DNA of 64,000 nt, from the NCBI RefSeq assembly GCF_004944975.1, contig NZ_SPQG01000005.1:14245-78244 (forward strand), written 5' to 3'. Positions within the stretch are counted from its first letter, which is position 1, and each line of letters starts with the position of its first letter. The notes under the pieces are model-generated. The model ran no database searches and was not told where the DNA came from. It worked only from the letters and a program-made list of their open reading frames with translations. Both the position numbers and the translations under genes were made by a program. Source of the stretch: Halorhabdus amylolytica (GTDB taxonomy: Archaea > Halobacteriota > Halobacteria > Halobacteriales > Haloarculaceae). Shown piece by piece: positions 34,774 to 42,767 of this stretch.

Positions 34774-36530
34774 GTACGACTACTCCGGCCGCTGTTCAGG
34801 ACTTCCAGTCTCAGACGCCCAGCCTCGAGCCCGATCTCGATGACGATGATGACGCCAACGCCGCTGGCGAGTGGGAAACCCTTGACTATCCCGATCCGAT
34901 CACGCACGGGATCGGTGTCGAGTCGGTGATCAACGATCTCGATGACGACGATCGAGACGACTTCGCGTATCGCCGCCTCTGGCGCGCGTGGCGCGACGCT
35001 GTCGGTGACCCGTCCAACGAGCCATATGTCCTCATCGAGGATATCCACGAGCGTCTCTCGTGGCTCGATGACGACTTCCCAGCCCATCTCGTCCTCAAAT
35101 CGAAGGGCTGGAAGGTCGGAACCGATCTCGGTGAGGACGGTGTCGAGGGACAGCGCTACGAGTATAGTCTGCAGGTCGAGCGCTACGATCCTGAGATCGA
35201 CGCTGACGACCCGAAAGAGACGATCGAGCGCTCACGCAACAATCTCCGGACTCCGGTCTCGTACCAATGCTGGATCCAGCCACAGAACGAGGATCTGGTC
35301 TACCAGTCCGGCGATAATCTCATCTGCCAGTACGGTGAAGGGACGAAGTTCCGAACCCAGACTACCTACGCCGAGGCTGGCGAGGCGATCGCCCGGACGA
35401 TCGCCGTAGTCTCCCTCGCGTTCGACGCCCTCGAGATCGACCGCCCAGCTTGGGAGACGATGAACCGTGAGTCCTGGCGGCTCTGGAAGGGTGAGGTCCA
35501 TCATCGGATTCCGAAGACCATGATGTCCGCGGTCGTCGCGAAACTCCGTTCGATGCGAACATTAATCGAGTTCGGCGGCTCCGGTGATGCCGAGGGTGGC
35601 GGGCGCTACCGGAACGGAGCCAATGTTGAGGAGCGAGTCGTTAGTGACATGTGGGACCGGATCGGCTTCGCCGGCTTCGCCGCTAAAGATGGTATCCAGC
35701 TCGGCCAGAAGGTCTATCGAATCACAGGGAACCCTCGAGACTCCCGGCTGAAAGAACCGAAGCTCGAAGCCTTCTTCGCCGGGACTGACGACGATACGAG
35801 ACTGCCCCACGTTGACGACTGGAGTATGTTGCGAGGGACTCTCCGCCAGCTGGTCAGCGCGACTGCGATTCGCTCGGGTATCGAGCACTACTCGCTTCAG
35901 GAGGACGACTACTACAAGCCCGATGAGCGCGAGATGATCGACACGATCGTCCCGAAGGGCTGGCGACGCGCGATGCGCGAGGCCAACGAGGAGCGCGAGG
36001 AGAGTATTCTCCGAGTCTGTTACTCCTCGCTGACGAAGGCCCGCTGGGACATCCTGTATCTTGTCGGGACGCTGGACGGCGCTAAGTATGACCAGCTCGT
36101 CGATCTCTCTGGCTTCTCCCGCGACTACGTGCGGGAGATCGTGGCCGAGTTCGAGGAAGAAGACGTCCTCCGCCGAACGACGTACCCTCGGCTGGTCGTC
36201 TTCCACAATGAGGAGTTGCGGCTCAATTCGATCGAACGCCTCGAGGAGATCCATCCGGATCGGTCGCTCGACGATATCTGCGCCGACGCAGAGGAACGAG
36301 TCGAGCGCCGTCGCGAGCAGCGCGAGCAACGCGAGGAGACTGACGACCAGAACGACGACGTCGACGACGCCTGCGCCGACCAGGAGGACGTCGACGACGA
36401 TCGTCCCGAGTGGGTTCTCGTCGAGGACCTCCGATACTCGGCCGCCGATATCGGCAGGTACCTTGAGAGTGGCGAGATAGAGCCTGACGACGCCAAAATA
36501 CGCGCGAGCGCCTATAACTGGCTGGAATAG
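34770..36530 (+). CDS. 586-aa winged-helix protein, candidate replication or segregation protein
   Basis: The largest product of the left arm. An acidic N-terminus (DLDDDDDANAAGE) is followed by a central region of about 90-380 with mixed alpha/beta character (SYQCWIQPQNEDLVYQSGDN, GTKFRTQTTYAEAGEAIARTI). A winged helix occupies about 425-485 (LTKARWDILYLVGTLDGAKY then LVDLSGFSRDYVREIVAEFEEEDVLRR), and the C-terminus is a long acidic, Arg-rich coiled region. I cannot name the family. Position at the operon end suggests a DNA-binding role in replication or maintenance. A hairpin and T-run follow the stop. Confidence 0.75.
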   Translation: MSTTTPAAVQDFQSQTPSLEPDLDDDDDANAAGEWETLDYPDPITHGIGVESVINDLDDDDRDDFAYRRLWRAWRDAVGDPSNEPYVLIEDIHERLSWLDDDFPAHLVLKSKGWKVGTDLGEDGVEGQRYEYSLQVERYDPEIDADDPKETIERSRNNLRTPVSYQCWIQPQNEDLVYQSGDNLICQYGEGTKFRTQTTYAEAGEAIARTIAVVSLAFDALEIDRPAWETMNRESWRLWKGEVHHRIPKTMMSAVVAKLRSMRTLIEFGGSGDAEGGGRYRNGANVEERVVSDMWDRIGFAGFAAKDGIQLGQKVYRITGNPRDSRLKEPKLEAFFAGTDDDTRLPHVDDWSMLRGTLRQLVSATAIRSGIEHYSLQEDDYYKPDEREMIDTIVPKGWRRAMREANEEREESILRVCYSSLTKARWDILYLVGTLDGAKYDQLVDLSGFSRDYVREIVAEFEEEDVLRRTTYPRLVVFHNEELRLNSIERLEEIHPDRSLDDICADAEERVERRREQREQREETDDQNDDVDDACADQEDVDDDRPEWVLVEDLRYSAADIGRYLESGEIEPDDAKIRASAYNWLE

Positions 36531-36547
36531 CCTCCGGCGCTCGCCCT

Positions 36548-36598
36548 CGAGCCCACCTGGGCTCGGTAGCTGCAGCACTCTCTTTTTTCGGTGTTTTT
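36548..36598 (+). terminator. Hairpin with T-rich run after the left-arm operon
   Basis: CGAGCCC (36548-36554) and GGGCTCG (36559-36565) form a 7-bp hairpin with a 4-nt loop. A run of six T at 36583-36588 and a second T5 run follow within 30 bp. Position after the final gene and before a convergent gene supports a terminator. Confidence 0.6.
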
Positions 36599-36980
36599 CG
36601 TCGTTCTTGTCCCATCTATTTCTAATTATTCTCGATAGTATCTTGTTCCGTATGTTTTAGTAGGGCAAATATCGTCGCGCCTCGCGCCGATCGCCAGTTT
36701 TCCGCTCGATTCCGTTCCACGCCAGTACCCTGCTCCGCGTGTTCTCACTGTCTTCAATACTTCTTTCCGCAGATTTTGGTCTGTATCTGGTGCCGGGTCG
36801 CCCCAGGTACCCCTACGGTAATTGCCCCTAAGGGGCTGGTCCAATTGCGCGCCTCGCATACCGCTCGGCGCGCTCGTAATTTGGGTAATCGGCAGAAACT
36901 CCACGGAGAAAGGGTAAAGCGGGGGATGCGGCGTGTTAAGCAATCAGGGCAATCCTGTCCCGACTGCCCTTACGGTAGTG
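36599..36980. other. Intergenic region with palindromes, between convergent operons
   Basis: About 380 bp with no coding sequence that I can support. It includes the palindrome GCCCCTAAGGGGC (about 36825-36837) and AT-rich stretches at 36625-36665. It may hold part of a replication origin or merely two terminators. Confidence 0.45.
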
Positions 36981-37103
36981 TCATCCCTCGTCGACTCTGA
37001 ACCACTCACCACACTCCGGACAGTTCGTCGCGCGGAGGATCTCACCGTCCGCGATAGGATCCTGTTTCTTTTCAGCGCCACAGCTGGGACAGGTTGTAAT
37101 CAT
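36981..37103 (-). CDS. 40-aa zinc-ribbon protein
   Basis: Reads MITTCPSCGAEKKQDPIADG, then an end containing NCPECGEWFRVDEG. Two CxxC knuckles separated by 22 residues make a clear zinc ribbon. Its ATG lies in the stop of the recombinase (37100-37103), so it is co-translated with it. Possibly a DNA-binding accessory of the recombinase or a host-interaction peptide. Confidence 0.7.
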   Translation of the reverse strand: MITTCPSCGAEKKQDPIADGEILRATNCPECGEWFRVDEG

Positions 37104-37732
37104 ACGGCGTCGAAGTGATCGTACTTCTGCTCGGTCGTTTGTAGCCGCGAGTGGCGGAGTCGGTTCCGAACGTTGTAGAGTGTGAACCCATCGTAGACGG
37201 TCAGCATCCGATAGGCAACCGAGTGGCGTAGCGTATGAGCACTGACGTCTTCGACATCACCCTGACCAGCATGGGAGTGCGGTCGAACCTCAGCACGTCG
37301 AGCGCAACGCTGGACGACGTCGTTGATGCCCTTCCCAGTCATCCGGTCGGCCTTCCGCGACGTCACGAGCGCGTCCTGGTCGTCATCGCGGGTCGCCAGG
37401 TAGGAACGAAGCGTCCGGACCGTCCGGAGATCGCCTTCGGGGTCCAGCGTGATCGTCGCGGGATCGGGTGTGCCGTCGGTCGGGTAGTCCTTTTGGACGG
37501 CGGGACCGCCTGGGAGCCGGAGGACCTCGTCCTCGAGGTCAAGCATCCCGCGATCGACCCGTGAGAGTTCCGAGCGCCGGAGGCCCGTGTCGTAGAGTAG
37601 CGCCACGATCGCCTCGTCGCGGTGTCCGTGACGACCTTCGTGAGCTGCGTCGCGCATCGCTTCGACTTGATCTGGCTTCAGGAAGTGAATGTTCGAATCT
37701 ACTGATTCGGTGGTCCGCTCCCCAGTCGACAT
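37100..37732 (-). CDS. Tyrosine recombinase (XerC/D-like), second recombinase of the element
   Basis: A 210-aa short tyrosine recombinase. Box I Arg: ALLYDTGLRRSELSRVD (about 55). Lys/His region: AHTLRHSVAYRMLT (about 171; His-x-x-Arg-His). Final Tyr: RHSRLQTTEQKYDHFDAV (about 206). All catalytic residues appear present. It has no N-terminal SAM-like domain, so it may need a partner or act on a short site. Placed at the far end of the surface-protein operon, it is a candidate multimer resolvase or inverter. The inverted repeat at 37758-37796 lies just upstream. ATG 37732 is chosen over the GTG/ATG starts further up. Confidence 0.88.
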   Translation of the reverse strand: MSTGERTTESVDSNIHFLKPDQVEAMRDAAHEGRHGHRDEAIVALLYDTGLRRSELSRVDRGMLDLEDEVLRLPGGPAVQKDYPTDGTPDPATITLDPEGDLRTVRTLRSYLATRDDDQDALVTSRKADRMTGKGINDVVQRCARRAEVRPHSHAGQGDVEDVSAHTLRHSVAYRMLTVYDGFTLYNVRNRLRHSRLQTTEQKYDHFDAV

Positions 37733-37757
37733 ATAAAGAAGGGGTACCGCCAGGGGC

Positions 37758-37796
37758 TTGAATGTTCGTTTCTGTATAGGAGACTCGAACATTCAA
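37758..37796. repeat. 11-bp inverted repeat upstream of the recombinase
   Basis: TTGAATGTTCG (37758-37768) and CGAACATTCAA (37786-37796) with a 17-bp spacer. The core GAATGTTCG recurs at 37687-37695 inside the recombinase gene. Possible crossover or operator site for the recombinase. Xer core sites normally have a 6-8 bp spacer, so an operator is equally likely. Confidence 0.65.
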
Positions 37797-37814
37797 TAGA
37801 GCGGGTCCACGTAG

Positions 37815-38087
37815 TCACAGCGATCGCCACACCTGCTCGACGAGGGATTGGAGCCCAGACCAGATCGCTCCGGACAGCCCCTCGATCTGGACGACCAGAT
37901 CGAGCCCAGGGACGGCGAAGATGAACGCAACGAACAACCCGACTGCGACGATGCCGATCCAGACCATCGTTCCAATTCGAGACAGCAACATAGTCACATC
38001 TCGCAGATGGTAGAGACCGATCAGGACTGACGCCGCAACGACGACCTGCCCCGGCAGCCCCAACCAGTGCAGGATGTCAGCGATCAT
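37815..38087 (-). CDS. Small membrane protein (90 aa)
   Basis: Two hydrophobic helices at about 14-32 and 42-66, with a weakly amphipathic end (LSGAIWSGLQSLVEQVWRSL). Follows the 1408-aa gene by 2 bp, so it is part of the same operon. No family recognised. Confidence 0.7.
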   Translation of the reverse strand: MIADILHWLGLPGQVVVAASVLIGLYHLRDVTMLLSRIGTMVWIGIVAVGLFVAFIFAVPGLDLVVQIEGLSGAIWSGLQSLVEQVWRSL

Positions 38088-38089
38088 CG

Positions 38090-41000
38090 TTACTGGCTAT
38101 CGTTCCCGCCAGCCTCGATCTCGATTTTGTTCACCTCGTCGGGACCGCTCCGCTGGCGGTACCACAGGTACGCTCCGACACCTGCCAGGATGATCACCAA
38201 GCCCAGATAGTCCTGAAGTGCGGACACCAGCGAGTCGATCACACCTGGAGACAGCACTTCCATCACGCCGATCCCGAACAGGCCGATACTGACCGCGAAG
38301 ATCGACCAAGAGAAGAACCCGACCTGGCGCATCCCCCAGAAAGCCGCCAGTGGGACAGCTGCCGCAACGATCAGCACGACGATGTCCGAGGAGATCGGGA
38401 TCACGCCGGTCATGAGCCCGCCAACGACTGCGAGTGCTCCCAGTCCGGCCAGTGCTGTTCGGTTCGATGCGATCGACCGGCCGACCGACAGGCTCGTCTT
38501 TGTGATTGTCATGCTCGTACGGCCGATCCAGACCGCGACCGATCCTCCAAGTCCAGAACTCGATGTCGACGCTGTCCCGCCACGCATCCGGGTGATCGCG
38601 ATGCCGAGACCCGCTACAGTGACCAGGCCGGCCGCGATCCAGAGCCACGGGAGCCCAGAGGCCTCTTTCGGAACGGGGACCGGGCCGATACTGTTCCCGC
38701 CACCGGATCCGTCATCAGACACTTGCGCGTTATCCTCGAGGATCCGCCACGTCTCATCGCTGTCGTCGTCGACGAATGTCGCTGGCGAATTGGCAGTGTC
38801 CGAATCGAGGACGACATCCCGCGACAGCGAGTTTAAGATATATTCGATGCCAGACTGTGCCCGGTAGTACCGGACTTCGACCTGATCTCCCTGACCACCG
38901 GGTCCTGGTCCGATATCCAGTTTCGGATTCGTCCCGGGTTTGAGGACGTCTACTCGGACATCGCCGGTTTTCGGCTCGACCATCGTTTTCAGGTACTTGA
39001 CCCGGAACGTATCGCCATCTTTGCTCTCCGGGAGGTACAGCTTCTGATCTCCGTCCGCCTCGATCACCGCGTAGTCCGACGTCGGATAGTCGTCCGAATA
39101 CGCATAGTGAACGCGCCGCCCATCAGCCGTCGTTCCAACGTTCACGTGGAACTCATTCGTCCGGTTTTCGATTCGAAGTTCCGTGTCGAGAGATTCTCCT
39201 GGTTTTGACGGATCCGTAATCGTGACCTCGCCATGTGCGACCTCAATCTTCCGGCCGACTGCTTCGACATCGACCGTTGCGCCGCTGGGTAATTCTTCGC
39301 CGAACTCATCCGACAAGTACACGTCCACTGTCGTCCCATTAAACCGGAGATTCTCTGCCGCAACCGAACCCCATTCACCACCGTCAACGCGGTAGACAAC
39401 CGATTTGATTGCACTTACGCTGTCAGACTGGAATGGGATCGTCACGGCCGCGTCAGCGGTCGCATCTGCATACGTGTAGCTCAGGTTATATCGCTCTTCG
39501 AAGGCTGTCGTGTTGTACGAGACACTCACCTGATTCGAGGCGCGGTGACTGTACTCGAGATCGGCTCGCATCGCCGGCGCATCTGCCGAGACCGATCCCG
39601 TTGAGACAGTTACCGAGTTTGAGCCATTCGTGACCCAGGCTTTATCACCAGTCAGTTGAGTCGTTTCCCCATCATTGAGTTGCCCCGTCGTCCCCAGCGT
39701 GTTCCCATTGACCGATACAGAAACATCGTTCGGGACAGTCCGCTCCTCGATTGTGGCGCTGATATCAATTGGCCCATTCGCCGTCATGATCGTCCAGGAC
39801 TCATCTGACAGCGATGGATCGATATCACGAGTTACTGACTCGGACGGGCCCAGTTTTCCATTCACCGACGCTTCTGGGGATCCGTCCCCATCGATATCCA
39901 GCGCCGGATCCGAAGAGTACAGTCGCTCCGTGTACTCGACCGTCCAGTCCGGATGCGGCCCGCTTGCGACTGACAAGTCGATCGTTGTCGAACCAGCCGG
40001 CAAAGCCGAGATTTCTCGCGTGACCGTCTGGCCATCAGTAAGGACACCTGAATACGATGCGTCCGTCGATCCATCACCATTAACATCCACCGACGGAGAC
40101 TGGGTCGCTGTCCGCTCAGTGAACTCAAGCGACCAGTCGACAGTGTATCCGCCCGTCGATGGAGAAATCGTCCGCGAGCCTGGTGACAGCGAGACAGATC
40201 GCGTTACCGACTGTCCGCTATTCAATACTCCGCTATAACTCGCTTCTGAGTTGCCGTCGCCATCGACGTCCAAACCTGGGTTTTTGGTCGCCTGATGGGC
40301 GTCGTACGTGATCGTCCAATCTGGAAGCGGCCCTTTGTTTGTCGACGTGTCGATCGACGTTGATCCGACTGGGAGTGACGCGATCTCTTTGGTCGCTGTC
40401 TGACCGTTGTCGAGCGTTCCTGTGTATGTTGCATCCGCGGACCCGTCTCCGTCGACGTCGACACTGGGGTCCTCGGTGAGTTCGACGTCATCGTAATCGA
40501 CGGTGTAGTCGACCGATCCTGCGTCAAGAGACAGCGACAGCGATGAGGCTGACGCATCAATCGGGAGACCTGTCGATTTGGACTCCCCATCGGTGAAACT
40601 CCCGAAATTGTGAGAGTTTCCGTTTCCATCTGAGACAGATACGGTTGACGGCGGTGCTCCCACCATTTTGATTTGGGCTGTTTGAGAGGCGCTGCTCCAA
40701 CCGTCATAGTCATAGTTTATCAGCCCTGTCCCGCTCGCTGTTGTCGCCGGGCGGATATATCCAGGATTATAGAAATCATTTTGAGGGTCCGCAGGAACGA
40801 ACTGAATCGTGACTTGATTATATGCCGACGCGTCGAATTTCTGAATATCAACTGTTGTCGTTCCACTTGGCGATATTTGAGCCCCGCTCTTCACCATCGT
40901 CCCGTCTGTCGCGTCGTTGTCCGTTGAATCGCCCCCTTCAATGTAAATCTGTGCTGTTGAGGGGTTTGAATAATCGGACCCCCCGTCAGTTGTGATCGAT

Positions 41001-42316
41001 AATTTATCGATCGTATCCGGAGGATTGTTTAGTCGGATTTCCGACGAGACGTTGCCATTGTAATATCCAAATAGCATATAACTCCCTCCGCCGAAATCAG
41101 ATGCGGACAATCCGTCACTATATCGTGATATTCTCGACGCAGTGACCGACATCTCTGGGTTACCCGAGACCGGCCCCTCGTAGAGATGCCCGGATTGTGT
41201 AAGGGAGATCGACGTATCGCTCGATGTCGAACCCGTCTCTGTTCGGGACGTGACATCGCGGTTGCCCTCGAACGTGATTTCCGGCTTGTTGTTCGAGGAC
41301 GGTCCGTATGGAGCGAGTTGGCCGTTCACTGTAAGCGAGCCGTCTCCCGTTCCAGAGGGTGTATATCGCGATCCCGTTCCCTCGCGTCCCGTGAAGGTCA
41401 CCTGCGGGGACCCAGATGCGGGACCCGTCGGATCGAGATTCCCGTCAACATCGACTTGAATCGATCCGCCATCAGTCTGGGATACCAATCGGGATGTCGA
41501 CGACCCTCGTCCAGTGAACGAGATCGTCGGCTCGTTATTCGCGGACGGTCCGACTGGTGGTTCATCGCCAGTGATTGATACCGATCGGTCTCCTGTGCCA
41601 GTCAACGTTTGGTTCAAACCCGTGTAAACGCCGCCAGAGAACTCTACCATCGTCGACGGCGGATCGACGTTCCCCGCGATGGCGGCGTCGATTGTCTCTC
41701 CTGGGCCAACAGTCGTCCCTGTGACTGTGTCTGTATCGCTAGTCACTGTTCCAGTCACATTTGCGGCCGGGTTTGTGACCGAATCATAGGATTCGACCTC
41801 GTAGCTGGCCGTTGAATCGTCTTCGTAGGTTCCAGTCACGCGCACCTCTCCCGAGAACGTCACGGTGTTCGTCGAGAAGTGCGGAACCTCGAAAACTAGA
41901 TAGCCGTCTACGTAAGTCGCTGAGGCTGTCCAAGACGAGCCATCATCGTGAGTTCCGCGGATCGACTGCGGAGTATATCCCAGTGCGTCTTTCAACTCGC
42001 CAGCGTCGATCGCGACTCGGCGCCCATCGTCGTGGGACTGATCACGCAGGACGATCGCCATGCCATCGCCCTCGAGGACGGCGCCGTCTGCACTCATGAT
42101 TTCAGACGCTTGCGACCGCGTCGTGAGGATCACTTCCAACGAGTCTGCGTGATCGCTCGCAAGGACACCTCCAGATAGCTCGTCAGCTGACAGCGGGATC
42201 GACTCGTTGGAGGGAACGTCCGCGCTCACCTGCGAGTCCGCGAGCGTGACCATGCCCGCCGGCGCGGCCTGTGCGGACCCGACCGCGTACGGAGCGACCG
42301 CGCCCGTCACGAGCAT
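38090..42316 (-). CDS. Giant repeat-rich surface protein (1408 aa) with C-terminal membrane domain
   Basis: The predicted secreted part (about 20-1210) has three zones. About 20-190 is a beta domain. About 230-420 holds four repeats of about 45 residues ending GPSANNEPTISFTGRG-like. About 600-960 holds five repeats of about 60-65 residues, each opening with a calcium-loop-like DVDGDG, DVNGDG or DIDGDG motif and ending in a Trp-rich strand. The end (about 1215-1395) has five or more hydrophobic helices. It is probably an adhesin or particle spike with Ca-binding repeats. Start is doubtful: only the ATG at 42316 is in frame, and the likely signal helix (RVLAIAFAIMLVTGAVA) begins upstream, so a frameshift may have cut the N-terminus. 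The last residues overlap no gene. Confidence 0.85.
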   Translation of the reverse strand: MLVTGAVAPYAVGSAQAAPAGMVTLADSQVSADVPSNESIPLSADELSGGVLASDHADSLEVILTTRSQASEIMSADGAVLEGDGMAIVLRDQSHDDGRRVAIDAGELKDALGYTPQSIRGTHDDGSSWTASATYVDGYLVFEVPHFSTNTVTFSGEVRVTGTYEDDSTASYEVESYDSVTNPAANVTGTVTSDTDTVTGTTVGPGETIDAAIAGNVDPPSTMVEFSGGVYTGLNQTLTGTGDRSVSITGDEPPVGPSANNEPTISFTGRGSSTSRLVSQTDGGSIQVDVDGNLDPTGPASGSPQVTFTGREGTGSRYTPSGTGDGSLTVNGQLAPYGPSSNNKPEITFEGNRDVTSRTETGSTSSDTSISLTQSGHLYEGPVSGNPEMSVTASRISRYSDGLSASDFGGGSYMLFGYYNGNVSSEIRLNNPPDTIDKLSITTDGGSDYSNPSTAQIYIEGGDSTDNDATDGTMVKSGAQISPSGTTTVDIQKFDASAYNQVTIQFVPADPQNDFYNPGYIRPATTASGTGLINYDYDGWSSASQTAQIKMVGAPPSTVSVSDGNGNSHNFGSFTDGESKSTGLPIDASASSLSLSLDAGSVDYTVDYDDVELTEDPSVDVDGDGSADATYTGTLDNGQTATKEIASLPVGSTSIDTSTNKGPLPDWTITYDAHQATKNPGLDVDGDGNSEASYSGVLNSGQSVTRSVSLSPGSRTISPSTGGYTVDWSLEFTERTATQSPSVDVNGDGSTDASYSGVLTDGQTVTREISALPAGSTTIDLSVASGPHPDWTVEYTERLYSSDPALDIDGDGSPEASVNGKLGPSESVTRDIDPSLSDESWTIMTANGPIDISATIEERTVPNDVSVSVNGNTLGTTGQLNDGETTQLTGDKAWVTNGSNSVTVSTGSVSADAPAMRADLEYSHRASNQVSVSYNTTAFEERYNLSYTYADATADAAVTIPFQSDSVSAIKSVVYRVDGGEWGSVAAENLRFNGTTVDVYLSDEFGEELPSGATVDVEAVGRKIEVAHGEVTITDPSKPGESLDTELRIENRTNEFHVNVGTTADGRRVHYAYSDDYPTSDYAVIEADGDQKLYLPESKDGDTFRVKYLKTMVEPKTGDVRVDVLKPGTNPKLDIGPGPGGQGDQVEVRYYRAQSGIEYILNSLSRDVVLDSDTANSPATFVDDDSDETWRILEDNAQVSDDGSGGGNSIGPVPVPKEASGLPWLWIAAGLVTVAGLGIAITRMRGGTASTSSSGLGGSVAVWIGRTSMTITKTSLSVGRSIASNRTALAGLGALAVVGGLMTGVIPISSDIVVLIVAAAVPLAAFWGMRQVGFFSWSIFAVSIGLFGIGVMEVLSPGVIDSLVSALQDYLGLVIILAGVGAYLWYRQRSGPDEVNKIEIEAGGNDSQ

Positions 42317-42455
42317 GATCGCGAACGCAATCGCCAGGACGCGTGTAGTACCGCGGCCGGCCGCGCCAGCGAACGGAGGCGAGCGGGCACGCGGCCGGTC
42401 GAGCGGTCGCTCGTGTCCACGTGCGACTGCGCCTCTCTGCGCGCTCCCAACCGGA

Positions 42456-42767
42456 TCACGACATGCTCACCTCGCGCTTTTCGAGGTAGTAGTGAAAGAC
42501 GACTACCACGGCCATCCCGGCCAGGATCACGGGGTTCTGAACGGCCAGCGGCCACGTCAGTCCGATAACCGCGAGCATCCCCAGCGCGGTGACCATCGCG
42601 CCAGAGACGAGGATCGAGACGGTTCCACCGCCGGATGACTGTTGCATCCGGACGCTCGGGTCCTCGTCAGACCGGATTCGCCAGGCGACGACCAGCACGA
42701 GGTAGACCGCGATCGCGGTCGCGAGGGCGAATCGGATCGGCGTCTGGTGCGGGATCGCGTCGATCAT
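42456..42767 (-). CDS. Small membrane protein (103 aa)
   Basis: Three hydrophobic segments at about 12-30, 50-68 and 76-95, with a short basic end (YYLEKREVSMS). It begins inside the MCM stop. Its own stop (42456) is followed by a GTG in the overlapping frame that would be the natural start for the 1408-aa gene. No family recognised. Confidence 0.75.
   Translation of the reverse strand: MIDAIPHQTPIRFALATAIAVYLVLVVAWRIRSDEDPSVRMQQSSGGGTVSILVSGAMVTALGMLAVIGLTWPLAVQNPVILAGMAVVVVFHYYLEKREVSMS

Noticed and set aside
35562-36578. 338-aa minus-strand ORF
   Set aside because: Antisense of the 586-aa winged-helix protein. Composition is Val/Leu/Arg-rich and it has no matching operon.
36599-36980. 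Small plus-strand ORF around 36776-37000
   Set aside because: Lies over the palindromic region and ends in the antisense of the 40-aa zinc-ribbon gene. No supporting composition.
37758-37796. Standard dif/Xer site
   Set aside because: Spacer is 17 bp, not the 6-8 bp of Xer core sites. Kept as an inverted repeat only.
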